Assembly (NCBI GenBank): GCA_025056735.1
Contig: JANWVR010000118.1
Location: 1-64,000 of the forward strand
From: Saprospiraceae bacterium
GTDB lineage: Bacteria > Bacteroidota > Bacteroidia > Chitinophagales > Saprospiraceae
Direction: 5' to 3'
DNA length: 64,000 nucleotides
The notes beneath the pieces are model-generated. The model did no database searches. It was not told the origin of the DNA and saw only the letters and a list, made by a program, of their open reading frames with translations. A program made the position numbers and the translations under genes. Shown here one piece after another: positions 37,742-47,998 of this stretch (the first letter of the stretch is position 1; the number at the start of each line of letters is the position of its first letter).

Positions 37742-40281
37742 TTAATAGCCGCTGCAGTTGCCGTTGATGGTTACGTTAAAGGTACAAGAGGCCTCCTCTC
37801 CCAGGTTATTTGATGCGGTCAGGCGAATGGCGACCCTGCCCGGGTTGGCGATGGTGCCGGGCGCCGGCGTCTGCACGATGGGGTTGAGCGTGCCGCCACA
37901 GCCGCCTTCGATGGCTGCTAAGCCGATGTAGTTACCGATGGTCGCCTGACAGCTGCTGTTGGCCGTTAGAGTGGGTACAGTGTTCGGACAGGTAATAGAA
38001 AGCGGTAGCCCGTCGGCCACTTTAATGGTCGTGGTGGCCGTAAAAGTGCAGCCGTCGGCGTCCTGTACCGTATAGGTGATGGTTTGTGTGCCGGCCAGTG
38101 GGTCGAAGTTGTTGCCGGTAACCCCCGTGCCGCTGAAAGTGCCTCCCGGAGGCGTGCCGTTCAGGGCAACTAAGCCGTTGACGCTGCAGGCCGGGCCGTA
38201 TGTGCCAGCGCTCACCGACAGGGTAGTGCCGAGCGTTACAATTTCGCTGCGGAATTTCTTGAAGTTGGGCACGCCGATGTCGCCGCCGAGTACGCCGTTT
38301 TGGTAGATGTCGGTGGAGCCGTTGTCTACGATCAACTGTACGGTGCTACCGGCAGTGAGTGGGGCGGGCACTTCCACGATGCCCTCGAAGCTGCCGCCGG
38401 TCATCAGGGCCGCTAAGTTGGTGTTAATGGGCTTGGGCGCATCGGCGGGGTTGCCGGTCCAGGAATACAATTTGAACAGCGGGTTGGCCGGAGCGCCGGC
38501 TGGGCCGGCAATGATCAGGTATTCGTTAGCGCTGTTGCGCTCAATGCTGCGAATCCCGAGGCCGCAGAGATCGAATTGGATGGGTGGGCCGAATTGGGCT
38601 GAGCCGGGAGTGCCGCCGCCGGGCGCCAGCAGGGAGGCGAAATTATTCACTTGGATCAACAGCGCTTTGGTGCGGTTGGCAGCAGGCACAATGGGCGCCC
38701 GGAAGCCAATGTAGGCCGTAGTACCGTTAGGCGCGATGGTGAGGCCTTCGATGTTGAAGCCGTTGTTTGCTTCGGGCGGCACACCGCCTGCTGAGCTGGC
38801 GGCGAGGCCGAAGAAGTTGGCGCCCAGGCCGTGTCCGTTGCTGGCATCCCAGGCCACCAAGTCGTCTTCCAAAAAGTCGTAGCGGCCGGCATAGGTCAGC
38901 GTAGCGCCGGCGCCCGAGCCGGAGAGGGTGGTGGCGAAAATACGTTCGCGATTAGGGCGGTCAGCGCCATCCGAACGGTTGCTGTGTGAACCCATCCAGT
39001 AGATGGTATTTCCGATGCGGGTAGAGCTCTCGATGTCCACTCCTTGCGAGGGCGGCACCAAGCCGAGCGAGGACGACATGTCGAAGCCCTTGACTGCTAA
39101 GCCGGAAGCGTCGCGGCGGAACAGGCGCAGGATCTGATCTTCGTCGTCGGCCACGAACATGTAGTCATTATCTATGGCTACGGCGGTAGAGCCGCAGGCT
39201 ACGCCCGTGTGGAAACGCGAGGTGGCTGGGTTGACGGAGGCCGGAGAGGCGGCATAGTTCAGCGTGTAATTGGTCGTCGAAGTGCCGTCGCTTACAGCTA
39301 CGGTAATGGTGGCAAAACCGACACCCACGGGCGTAATTTTCAAATTGCGGTTAGCGCCTGCGCCTGTCAGGACGAGGTTACTGTTGGGTACCACGGCAGG
39401 ATTGCTGCTCGTGGCTGTTACCGTCAGGCTGCCCACCGGGTTGTCGCTGTCGCCTATCAGGAAATCCACGCCGTAAATGGCACCCGGGTCCGTCGGGTCA
39501 CTGATGACGCCGCTAATAGAATATGGGCTGGGGATATTGACGGGTGCTCCGCCGTCGAGGAAGTTGGTGGTAGCGGCTACGTCGAGCACAATCGTTGGTG
39601 GGTTGTTGGGTAGCGTGCCGAGCACGGTTACCATGTCGAAGCGCCAGGTGCCCGTGGTGCTGTAAGTACTCCCTGTGTTAGAGGCCGTATAAGAAGTACC
39701 GGGCACGGGGTCGAACGCTGCCAGGATGCGGAAGCCAAAGTTAGGATTGTTGTTCGCGGCGGTAATGCTGGAAAGGTTAACCGTGCGGTTGTTGAACCAG
39801 AAATCACCGGAACTGCCCACGAACAACGCGCCAAAGTCCACCCATGTCGAGCCATCGGTGGTGTATTGAAACTGTACATGGCGAGGCGCCGTATTGGAGT
39901 GGCGTTGGTCCCACCGCACCTGGATGTTCTCGTAGCCGACAGTGCTGACCAAAAATTGTACGCCGCGAGTCTTGTTGCCAGTGCCCTGCGCGGCAAAGGT
40001 GCTGACATTCCAGCCTGAGTCATCGCCAGTGGCCGGGTCAGTGCTGGCATTGTTCGCATCTCCAGAGGCGAAATTGGCTGTGGTGCCGCCAACCAAAGAG
40101 GCCGTACCTGTCCGATATTAGGCGTCAGCGTGCCTGTCGCAACGTTGGCGTCGGGCGGCACAGAGTTGAAATTCCATTGGGCGATGTTGACCTGCGCCAT
40201 TAGAGACGCAGCAGTCGCAGTCAAAAGTGCGACAGAAAACATGCGGCAGATACCTGCCAGACGGCGTGTAAGACTTTTCAT
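37742..40281 (-). pseudogene. Secreted DUF3616-like protein interrupted by a single-base frameshift near 40111 (or a sequencing/assembly error)
   Basis: N-terminal frame MKSLTRRLAGICRMFSVALLTATAASLMAQVNIAQWNFNSVPPDANVATGTLTPNIG runs into a frame that must be left to read TGTASLVGGTTANFASGDANNASTDPATGDDSGWN...; one inserted base restores a single ORF. Confidence 0.8.
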
Positions 40282-40667
40282 GAGCGATTATGGTTAGTGT
40301 ATTGTATGTGAAGCGCGTAAAAGTAGATACAAAAACTTTGAGTAACTCTCGCCAATATTTGCGCCGTTTGCCACCAATGCTTTAATATTTTGAATATCAC
40401 AATTTTATGTATATTAAAGCCTTCGATTTTCTCAAAAACTTAATATTAGAAACCCTCGTGAAGGTCTGCGTCGGAAGATCAATGCCTTGCCTGCGTTTCA
40501 GTATGGATACCATCAAATTGAGGTAGTTCTAAATGCGGATAAGGCACAGGGCAGTCTATTTTATTGCGGATCACGTCGAATAGGCACAGCGCCAGCAGAT
40601 TTTGACCTGAAGCGCTCTCTGCTGATTCAGAGACTACTCTCTATCGCCCGAGAATGCGCCCACTGAC

Positions 40668-40675
40668 TACCTTTG
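40668..40675 (+). promoter_or_regulatory. Bacteroidota-type -7 element upstream of gcvT
   Basis: TACCTTTG in gacTACCTTTGccgct about 47 bp before the ATG. Confidence 0.55.
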
Positions 40676-40721
40676 CCGCTATTCTGCTCACAGCATTCGA
40701 CAGTTACACGAACATTGCACA

Positions 40722-41837
40722 ATGAAAAACACACCACTTACCGAGCGACACATTGCCTTAGGCGCTAAAATGGCCGAATTTGCCGGCTACAACATGCCCA
40801 TATCCTACACGACTATCAGCGACGAGCACCATGCCGTGCGCAACAACGCTGGCGTGTTCGACGTCAGCCATATGGGTGAATTTATTGTTCGCGGTAAAGA
40901 CGCCCTGTGCTTTCTGCAGAGCGTAACTGTCAACGACGTTAGCCGCCTTAAGCCCGGTGATGTGCAGTACTCGTGTCTGCCCAATAAAAAGGGCGGCATC
41001 GTGGACGACCTGCTCATCTATCGGCTCGACGACGTGCCCGAAATGACCGAAGAGGGCGTGCAGACATTCATGCTTGTCGTGAATGCTGCTAATGAAAAGA
41101 AAGACTGGCGCTGGCTTAAGCGCATGTCTAAGGGCTTCGACGTCCAGCTGAAAAACATCTCCGACCGCACGGGTCTTATCGCTGTGCAGGGGCCAAAAGC
41201 AGCAGAAATTCTACAAAAGCTAACAGACATTGACTTAGCCGGCATGAAGTACTACACTTTCAAGCGCGGGCGCTTTGCTGGCTGTAAAAATGTCCTTGTT
41301 TCTGCTACAGGCTACACCGGTGCTGGCGGCTTTGAGATTTACGCGCGCAACCGCGATATCGTCAAAATCTGGGACAAAGTGATGGCCCACGGCGCCAAAT
41401 GGGGCATTAAGCCCGCCGGTTTGGGGGCGCGCGATACGCTTCGCTTGGAGAAAGGTTACTGCCTGTACGGCAACGACATTGACGACAAAACCAGCCCAAT
41501 AGAAGCCGGTTTGGGCTGGATTACCAAACTGGGCAAAGCCGAAGAATTCCCCTCCAAAGACCGTTTTATCGAACAGAAAGAAAAGGGTGTTAAGCGCAAG
41601 TTGGTGGGCTTTGCCGTTGAAGACCGCCGTGTGCCGCGCCACGGTTACGAGATTGAAAGCCGCCGCGGCGCCAAAATTGGCGTTGTTACCTCGGGCACGC
41701 ATTCGCCCACGCTCGACCGGCCCATCGGGATGGGTTATGTGAAGGCGAAACACGCCGAACCCGGCACGCGCATTTTTGTCGTGGCGCCTGGCGGCAAAAA
41801 ATTAGAAGCCACCGTAGTCCAACTACCTTTTGTGTAG
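40722..41837 (+). CDS. gcvT: Glycine cleavage system aminomethyltransferase T protein
   Basis: MAEFAGYNMPISY, GVFDVSHMGEF, GYTGAGGFEIY, GLGARDTLRLEKGYCLYGNDID. Confidence 0.96.
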   Translation: MKNTPLTERHIALGAKMAEFAGYNMPISYTTISDEHHAVRNNAGVFDVSHMGEFIVRGKDALCFLQSVTVNDVSRLKPGDVQYSCLPNKKGGIVDDLLIYRLDDVPEMTEEGVQTFMLVVNAANEKKDWRWLKRMSKGFDVQLKNISDRTGLIAVQGPKAAEILQKLTDIDLAGMKYYTFKRGRFAGCKNVLVSATGYTGAGGFEIYARNRDIVKIWDKVMAHGAKWGIKPAGLGARDTLRLEKGYCLYGNDIDDKTSPIEAGLGWITKLGKAEEFPSKDRFIEQKEKGVKRKLVGFAVEDRRVPRHGYEIESRRGAKIGVVTSGTHSPTLDRPIGMGYVKAKHAEPGTRIFVVAPGGKKLEATVVQLPFV

Positions 41838-41909
41838 GCGCCAGCGTCCCTCTCTGCCTTTTTTGTGCCTTCGCGGCAGAGAAACCCTCTCGAGGTTAGC
41901 GGAATTCGT

Positions 41910-42872
41910 TTATCGAAAGCCGATATAGTCCGACGGGTTGACCGGTCGGCCCCGGTACCACAGCTCAAAGTGGAGGTGCGGGCCTGAAGACTCGATGCCC
42001 GAGTTTCCGATGAGAGCAATAGCCTCACCGGCTTTGACGGGCGTTCCGGCCTTTTTAAGCAGCACCGAGTTGTGCTTGTACAGTGTAACGATGTTGTGCG
42101 GGTGTTGGATGGCGATGCTATAGCCTGTCTCCACGGTGTAGCCTGCCAAGATGACCACGCCGTCGGCTGCTGCTTTGATGGCCGTGTTTCTGGGGGCGGC
42201 TACGTCAATGCCGAAGTGGTTTTTGAGCGGGTCAAAGCGCGCGGTGATTTCGCCCGAGACCGGTGGGATGAACTGCAAACGTTCTATGGGCAGGTCGCTT
42301 CCTGCCGACACAGCGAGTCCGGCTGTTTGCCCGTGCTTGGGCGTTTCTTCGGCCGCAGCTGAGGGCTCGCTGGTGAGGGCCGTTTCGCCCAGCTTCCCCG
42401 CAAAATCAGCCGGCGAAGCGGAAGACTCTGAGCGGGAGGTATCCAATCGGCTTTTGCCTTTTACAGCCTCTTCGGTGAAGTCTGCCAGGTCGCCAGTCAG
42501 GATTTTACGCAGGTTTTCATTGTAAAGGCGCTGAGCATTTATCTCCTTCTCCAGAGCGCTGGCCTTTTGGGAGAGTTCGGCGATCTCGCTATCGCGCTGG
42601 AAGTCGCCGTAACCCGGGATGTAACGCTTGAGCGGTGTGTAAACGATGAGCAGCGTCACCAGAATGGCGGTGCCCACAATGAGCGAACTGAGGAAAATAT
42701 ACACGCTTAAGGGCGAAAGTTTGAGCGAGGAGACTTCCTCGAACGTCTCATCGTTGACAATAACTAAGCGGTACCGGTCGCGCAGCCGCTCTAACCAGCT
42801 GCGCGACTCGCCCTCTGCGCTTCGGCGAAAGGACAGCAAAAAGTTTCTGGCCGCAACGAGGTACTTTTGCAT
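41910..42872 (-). CDS. M23-family metallopeptidase, membrane anchored
   Basis: N-terminal TM, coiled coil, NHFGIDVAAPRNTAIKAAADGVV...IALIGNSGIESSGPHLHFELWYRGRPVNPSDYI. Confidence 0.9.
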   Translation of the reverse strand: MQKYLVAARNFLLSFRRSAEGESRSWLERLRDRYRLVIVNDETFEEVSSLKLSPLSVYIFLSSLIVGTAILVTLLIVYTPLKRYIPGYGDFQRDSEIAELSQKASALEKEINAQRLYNENLRKILTGDLADFTEEAVKGKSRLDTSRSESSASPADFAGKLGETALTSEPSAAAEETPKHGQTAGLAVSAGSDLPIERLQFIPPVSGEITARFDPLKNHFGIDVAAPRNTAIKAAADGVVILAGYTVETGYSIAIQHPHNIVTLYKHNSVLLKKAGTPVKAGEAIALIGNSGIESSGPHLHFELWYRGRPVNPSDYIGFR

Positions 42873-43060
42873 CCGTTTTCAGTAAACAGCGGGCCTTCTA
42901 AAGCCTGTCGCTGCCGCGGCAAAGTTCGGGTAAAAAAACGCGCTTGAAGGCGAAAAAATGCGCAGCCCCCATGCCTCCAAGGCAGGCAACCCAGACCGGC
43001 CACCTTGCGCCATTCTTTACCTGTATAGGTTTTTCTTTGACCAACACCAGACCTGCTTTT

Positions 43061-45898
43061 ATGACAAAGTTCCGGCTCTTTCTCCTCGGCGTGCTGACAA
43101 TCGCGCTTGCTCTCGGTTGCGTAACTACCAAAAAGAAAAATGCCGATGCCGGGTGGCTCAAAAAGAACTACCACAATCTCACCTCTAAATATAATTACTG
43201 GTTCAACGCCGACGAATTACTGCGCCTGACCATAGCTGACCTGTCGGCGCAGCACAAGGACAATTACAACCAGTTGCTTGAACTCTATCCCTACGCCGCT
43301 GTCAATCCCAGCAGTGCTACCAGCAACTTAGACAACGTCATCAAGAAGTCGGCCACCGCTATCGTTCTGCATCGCGTGAGCGACTTTGTGGACGACTGCT
43401 ATACCCTGATGGGCCAGGCCCAATACCTCAAACGCGATTATGAAACGGCAGAGTCCACTTTCCGGTACATCCGCGAGAACTACAACCCTAACACTAAGTC
43501 AAAGCTGAAGAGCGGTAAAAAGAAAAAAGAAGTTAAGAAGAAGAAAAACAAGAAAAAGTCGCCCAAAAAGAAGAAAAAAGGTAAGACCTCGAAAAAGTCC
43601 GACAAGGACAAGAAAGACCCGAAAAAGCAGCCAGGAGGCACCTCGCCCAGCAAACCTGCTGCCGGCGGTGCCAAGGCCAAAAAAGACGATCCGCTTTTGC
43701 CGCTGGAAGACCCTTACGATAAATTCCTGCAGCGCACAGTGGCCTATCCGTTTGCCATGATCTGGTACGGCCGTACGCTGACAGAGCGGCAGAAATACGA
43801 AGAAGCGGACTTCCTCTACCGTAGCTTAGAGCAAGACCCGTTTTTTCCTTCCGAGCTGCGCAAAGACCTCTACACGGCCCAGGCCTATTTAGCCATTAAA
43901 CAGAAGCGCTACGAACAGGCCATCCCTCCGCTGGAGCGCGCTGTGCAAAACGCCCCGCGCAGGCGCGAACGCGCTCGATTGGCCTACATTCTCTCGCAAT
44001 TGTACGAGCAGGCCAATCAGCCCGACAAAGCATACAGCGCCTTAGATATTGCACTTGCTAGCAACCCTACCTATGAAATGGAGTTCAACGCGCGCCTGCG
44101 CCAGGTGCAGGCGGGCTATGCCTACAAGCGCTTCAGCGCCAGTGAGGCGTTGAAACAATTAGAGCGCATGACGCGCGATGAAAAAAACACCGAGTATAAA
44201 GACCAGATTTATTTCGCTATGGCCGGCATCCACCTGCGCGAAAAACAGCGCGAGGAAGGAATTGCGATGCTCAAACAAACACTGGCCAATGCCACCTCGA
44301 ACACTTATATCCGCAGCGAGTCGTACCTGATGCTGGCCGACCTGTACTTCGAGGGCGAAGACTATGTTTTTGCTAAGAAATACTACGACAGCACGCTCAC
44401 TGTGCTTCCCGCCACCGACGCTCGCTTTGCGCGTGTCCAGCGCTATGCCGACAACCTGACGGAAATCGCCCGCCTCATTACCCGCATTACCGAAAACGAC
44501 AGCATCCTGCGTCTTTACAACATGTCGCCTGAAGAGCGCATAGCCTTCGCTAAACGCCTTCAAAAGCAGCGCGAAGAAGAAGCTAAACAAGCCGCTTCTG
44601 GTGCTGGCATTCAGAGCCCAACTACCACTTCAGAGCCGCCTGTGGCGCCCATCGCGGGTCAGCGCTCGTCGTTCTATTTCTATAACGATGCCTTCGTCAA
44701 AAAGGGTAAAAAAGACTTTGTCAAGGTCTGGGGGAACCGAAAATTAGAAGATAACTGGCGGCGCAGCAACCGCCCTCAATCCTTTGCTGCTGCAGAGGGC
44801 GCTGGCATCAGCGGGTCCGACACAACTGCCGCTGCTGCCAGCGAAGACCTCAGCGAAATCCTGAAAGGAATACCGCAAAGCGAAGAGGAATTGGCCGTCA
44901 TTCACGCCTCCACGTACGAGGCCATGTTCAACCTCGGCGTCCTTTATCGGGAAAAATTGGCCCATAACCAGCGCTGTGCCAGCACGCTCGAGGAAATGCA
45001 GCGCCGGTACCCTGACATGACCAAGCACCAGATTGAAACCTGGTATTACTGCTACTTAGCCTTTACAGACTTAGGCAACCGCGAGCGCGCCAAATACTAC
45101 TACGATTTGCTCGCCTCTAAGCATCCGAATAGCCCCTATACGCGCGTGCTGACCGACCCGGAGTTCATCAACAGCGCTCGAGAACGCGAGCGAGAGGCCG
45201 CGCGCTTCTACGACCAGACTTACGAGTTGTTCAAGCGAGGCGACTATCAGACCGCTTTCGAGCGCTGCCAGAAAGCGCCCGAACGCTATGGTGCCACTCA
45301 CCCGCTCATTCCCAAATTTACCCTCCTAAGCGCTATGTGTACGGGCAGCCTACAGGGCCAGTCTGCCTACTGCAGCGCGCTCAAAGAGGTCGTCGCCCGT
45401 TATCCCGAAAGCGCCGAGGCAACTCGTGCCAAAGAAATCATGCGCGTCGTTTCCTGTGACGGCCACGAAGTGGCTGCAGGGACACCTTCCACGCCCTCCA
45501 TTGGCCTCATGGACGATGCCTTTACCTTAGACGACGACAAACTACACTACTTCCTCATTGTCCTCAATGGCAACGACCTGCCCCTCGACGACATCAAAAT
45601 CGCCGTATCTGACTACAACCGCGAACACCACCGCTTAGAGCAATTGCGCCTGTCCAACATCTTTCTCGGCACCGACATCAATACCCCTATTCTCGTTATC
45701 CGAAAGTTCGACAATAAGGAACAGGCCATGCGCTACTATTACGAGGTCAAGGATAAAAAGGAATTTCTCGGCGAAACTGCCAAGAAAAGCTACACCAAAG
45801 AATTTTTTCCCATCACCCAAGAGAACTACCGCCGTGTCTTGAAAAACAAGACCTTAGATGGGTATCGCGAGTTCTTTGGGCAGCATTACCTCAAATAG
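43061..45898 (+). CDS. T9SS/gliding TPR lipoprotein, SprE/PorW-like
   Basis: Lipobox ALALGC; WLKKNYHNLTSKYNYWFNADELLR; multiple TPR-like helices; long Lys-rich insertion near residue 150. Confidence 0.75.
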   Translation: MTKFRLFLLGVLTIALALGCVTTKKKNADAGWLKKNYHNLTSKYNYWFNADELLRLTIADLSAQHKDNYNQLLELYPYAAVNPSSATSNLDNVIKKSATAIVLHRVSDFVDDCYTLMGQAQYLKRDYETAESTFRYIRENYNPNTKSKLKSGKKKKEVKKKKNKKKSPKKKKKGKTSKKSDKDKKDPKKQPGGTSPSKPAAGGAKAKKDDPLLPLEDPYDKFLQRTVAYPFAMIWYGRTLTERQKYEEADFLYRSLEQDPFFPSELRKDLYTAQAYLAIKQKRYEQAIPPLERAVQNAPRRRERARLAYILSQLYEQANQPDKAYSALDIALASNPTYEMEFNARLRQVQAGYAYKRFSASEALKQLERMTRDEKNTEYKDQIYFAMAGIHLREKQREEGIAMLKQTLANATSNTYIRSESYLMLADLYFEGEDYVFAKKYYDSTLTVLPATDARFARVQRYADNLTEIARLITRITENDSILRLYNMSPEERIAFAKRLQKQREEEAKQAASGAGIQSPTTTSEPPVAPIAGQRSSFYFYNDAFVKKGKKDFVKVWGNRKLEDNWRRSNRPQSFAAAEGAGISGSDTTAAAASEDLSEILKGIPQSEEELAVIHASTYEAMFNLGVLYREKLAHNQRCASTLEEMQRRYPDMTKHQIETWYYCYLAFTDLGNRERAKYYYDLLASKHPNSPYTRVLTDPEFINSAREREREAARFYDQTYELFKRGDYQTAFERCQKAPERYGATHPLIPKFTLLSAMCTGSLQGQSAYCSALKEVVARYPESAEATRAKEIMRVVSCDGHEVAAGTPSTPSIGLMDDAFTLDDDKLHYFLIVLNGNDLPLDDIKIAVSDYNREHHRLEQLRLSNIFLGTDINTPILVIRKFDNKEQAMRYYYEVKDKKEFLGETAKKSYTKEFFPITQENYRRVLKNKTLDGYREFFGQHYLK

Positions 45899-46207
45899 TC
45901 GGCTATTTAAAAGCAAAAAGAGCGATGGGAGGCTTCCGTGCTCATTGCAGTGAAAAGCCTGCTTGATTTGTAGACTTGCGAATATTCTTCACGCCGTTTG
46001 CTGGGCAGGGATAGACCAAGCCAACGCGGACACTGAGGCTTAGGGTTGCGCTTCAAAGCCGATTATCCAAAGATAAAACGGCTCTCGCGCCTCCGTTTTT
46101 TACAGAAGCTATAAAAAAATGCGCCATCCAACGCCTCATTTTCAGCAAGTTATCAAAAATTTTCACACAAATTTTGACTTCCTCTTGCAGGCGAAGCGAG
46201 GTCGCGC

Positions 46208-46215
46208 TACCTTTG
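46208..46215 (+). promoter_or_regulatory. Bacteroidota-type -7 element upstream of rplM-rpsI-rpsB-tsf
   Basis: TACCTTTG in cgcTACCTTTGcagcc. Confidence 0.6.
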
Positions 46216-46279
46216 CAGCCGCTTTTGCGGAAGCCTTTATTTTTTATTGGATTTTTACCTTTTCAACGACGATAAAAGC

Positions 46280-46738
46280 ATGGATACGCTGAGTTACCGC
46301 ACCAAGTCGGTCAGCAAAGAGGAAGCCGAGCACAGATGGTATGTTGTGGATGCCGAAAACCAGGTGGTTGGGCGTCTGAGCAGTCGAATTGCGGCCATAT
46401 TGCGCGGCAAGAATAAGCCCACTTACACCCCACACGCCGATACGGGCGACTATGTGATTGTCATTAATGCTGAAAAAGTGCGCTTCACGGGCAAAAAGTG
46501 GGAGCAGAAGGAGTACAAAGATTTCTCGCATTGGCCCGGCGGTCAGAAGCTGACGCCCGCTGAGGCGATGCTGGAAAAGGACCCGCGCCGCATCATTGAG
46601 CGCGCTGTGCGTGGCATGTTGCCCAAAAACAAGTTGGGCCGCCAGATCTTTAAGCGTCTTTTTGTGTATACCGGCCCCACTCACAAACACGAGGCCCAGA
46701 AGCCAGAGGTGCTTTCGCTATCGAAAAAATCATCCTAA
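46280..46738 (+). CDS. rplM: 50S ribosomal protein L13
   Basis: RWYVVDAENQVVGRLSSRIAAILRGKNKPTYTPHADTGDYVIVINAEKVRFTGKKW. Confidence 0.97.
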   Translation: MDTLSYRTKSVSKEEAEHRWYVVDAENQVVGRLSSRIAAILRGKNKPTYTPHADTGDYVIVINAEKVRFTGKKWEQKEYKDFSHWPGGQKLTPAEAMLEKDPRRIIERAVRGMLPKNKLGRQIFKRLFVYTGPTHKHEAQKPEVLSLSKKSS

Positions 46739-46768
46739 TTTTTCTATTTTTAACGTCGGACACACCAT

Positions 46769-47155
46769 ATGGACATGATAAATGCCCTCGGGCGTCGTAA
46801 AACCGCTGTAGCCCGCGTCTATTTGATGAAAGGGGAAGGCAACATTACGGTCAATGGCAGAGATTATCGCGAGTACTTCCCGCAAATCCATGTTCAGCAC
46901 AACGTCATTGATCCCTTTACCGTGGCAGGTGTTGAGCCTGCCTTTGATGTCAAGATCAACGTGCGCGGTGGCGGCTACAAAGGCCAGGCAGAAGCCATTC
47001 GCATGGGCATCAGCCGCGCTTTAGTGAAGCTGAGCGAAGAATACAAAAAGCCGTTGAAAGAAAAGAAGTTCCTCACCCGCGACAGCCGCATGGTGGAGCG
47101 TAAGAAATACGGTCGCCCCAAGGCGCGCAAACGCTTCCAGTTCTCCAAACGCTAA
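46769..47155 (+). CDS. rpsI: 30S ribosomal protein S9
   Basis: INALGRRKTAVARVYL...; C-terminal RDSRMVERKKYGRPKARKRFQFSKR. Confidence 0.97.
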   Translation: MDMINALGRRKTAVARVYLMKGEGNITVNGRDYREYFPQIHVQHNVIDPFTVAGVEPAFDVKINVRGGGYKGQAEAIRMGISRALVKLSEEYKKPLKEKKFLTRDSRMVERKKYGRPKARKRFQFSKR

Positions 47156-47177
47156 CCCTCAACTTCCACACGCACAC

Positions 47178-47909
47178 ATGCAGAAGCCTACCTATAAAGA
47201 GTTGCTCGAAGCGGGTTGCCACTTTGGTCACATGCGCAAGAAGTGGAACCCTAAGATGACGCCTTACATTTTCATGGAGCACAAAGGCGTGCACATCATT
47301 GACCTCAACCGCACGGCCGAATGCTTAGAGCGCGCCGCCCAAGCCATGAAAATTCTGGCTAAGAACGGCAAAAAGATTCTGTTCGTCGCCACAAAAAAGC
47401 AGGCGCGCGAGATTGTGCAGAAAGCTGCCGAAAGCGTGGACATGCCCTTCGTCACGGAGCGCTGGCTGGGCGGAATGATGACCAATTTCATGACCATCCG
47501 CAAATCGGTCAAGAAGATGCAGGCTATTGAACGCATGCTGGCCGACACCACGCTGACCAGCATCACCAAAAAGGAACGCCTCACCCTGGCGCGCGAGCAT
47601 GCTAAACTGAGCAAACAACTTGGCGGCGTGGCCAATCTTAACCGCCTGCCCTCGGCTGTCTATATTGTGGACATCCACCACGAGCACATTGCCTTAGCCG
47701 AAGCCCGCAAACTGGGCATTAAAACTTTTGGCATCGTGGATACCAACTCCGATCCGACGCTGGTGGACTACCCTATACCCAGCAACGACGATGCTTCTAA
47801 GGCCATCGCCTTCATTACCAATTACCTCACCGAGGCCATCCGCGAAGGACTGCAGGAGCGCCAGACCACCCAAATCCAAGAAAACGAAGGCGCTGCCGCA
47901 GAAGCCTAA
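47178..47909 (+). CDS. rpsB: 30S ribosomal protein S2
   Basis: LLEAGCHFGHMRKKWNPKMTPYIF; ERWLGGMMTNF; DTNSDPTLVDYPIPSNDDA. Confidence 0.97.
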   Translation: MQKPTYKELLEAGCHFGHMRKKWNPKMTPYIFMEHKGVHIIDLNRTAECLERAAQAMKILAKNGKKILFVATKKQAREIVQKAAESVDMPFVTERWLGGMMTNFMTIRKSVKKMQAIERMLADTTLTSITKKERLTLAREHAKLSKQLGGVANLNRLPSAVYIVDIHHEHIALAEARKLGIKTFGIVDTNSDPTLVDYPIPSNDDASKAIAFITNYLTEAIREGLQERQTTQIQENEGAAAEA

Positions 47910-47998
47910 GAGAACAGCAACTCAACGCCTGCAGGTCGCATGCCTCTCTTTCTGGCAGCCATGCCAACGCACATTACCAGCCACATAAATTCAGCACA

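Noticed and set aside
41838-41909. Small hairpin ctctgcc...ggcagag between gcvT and the M23 gene
   Set aside because: Probably a convergent terminator, but only 7 bp with a large loop and weak T-tracts; not called as a feature.
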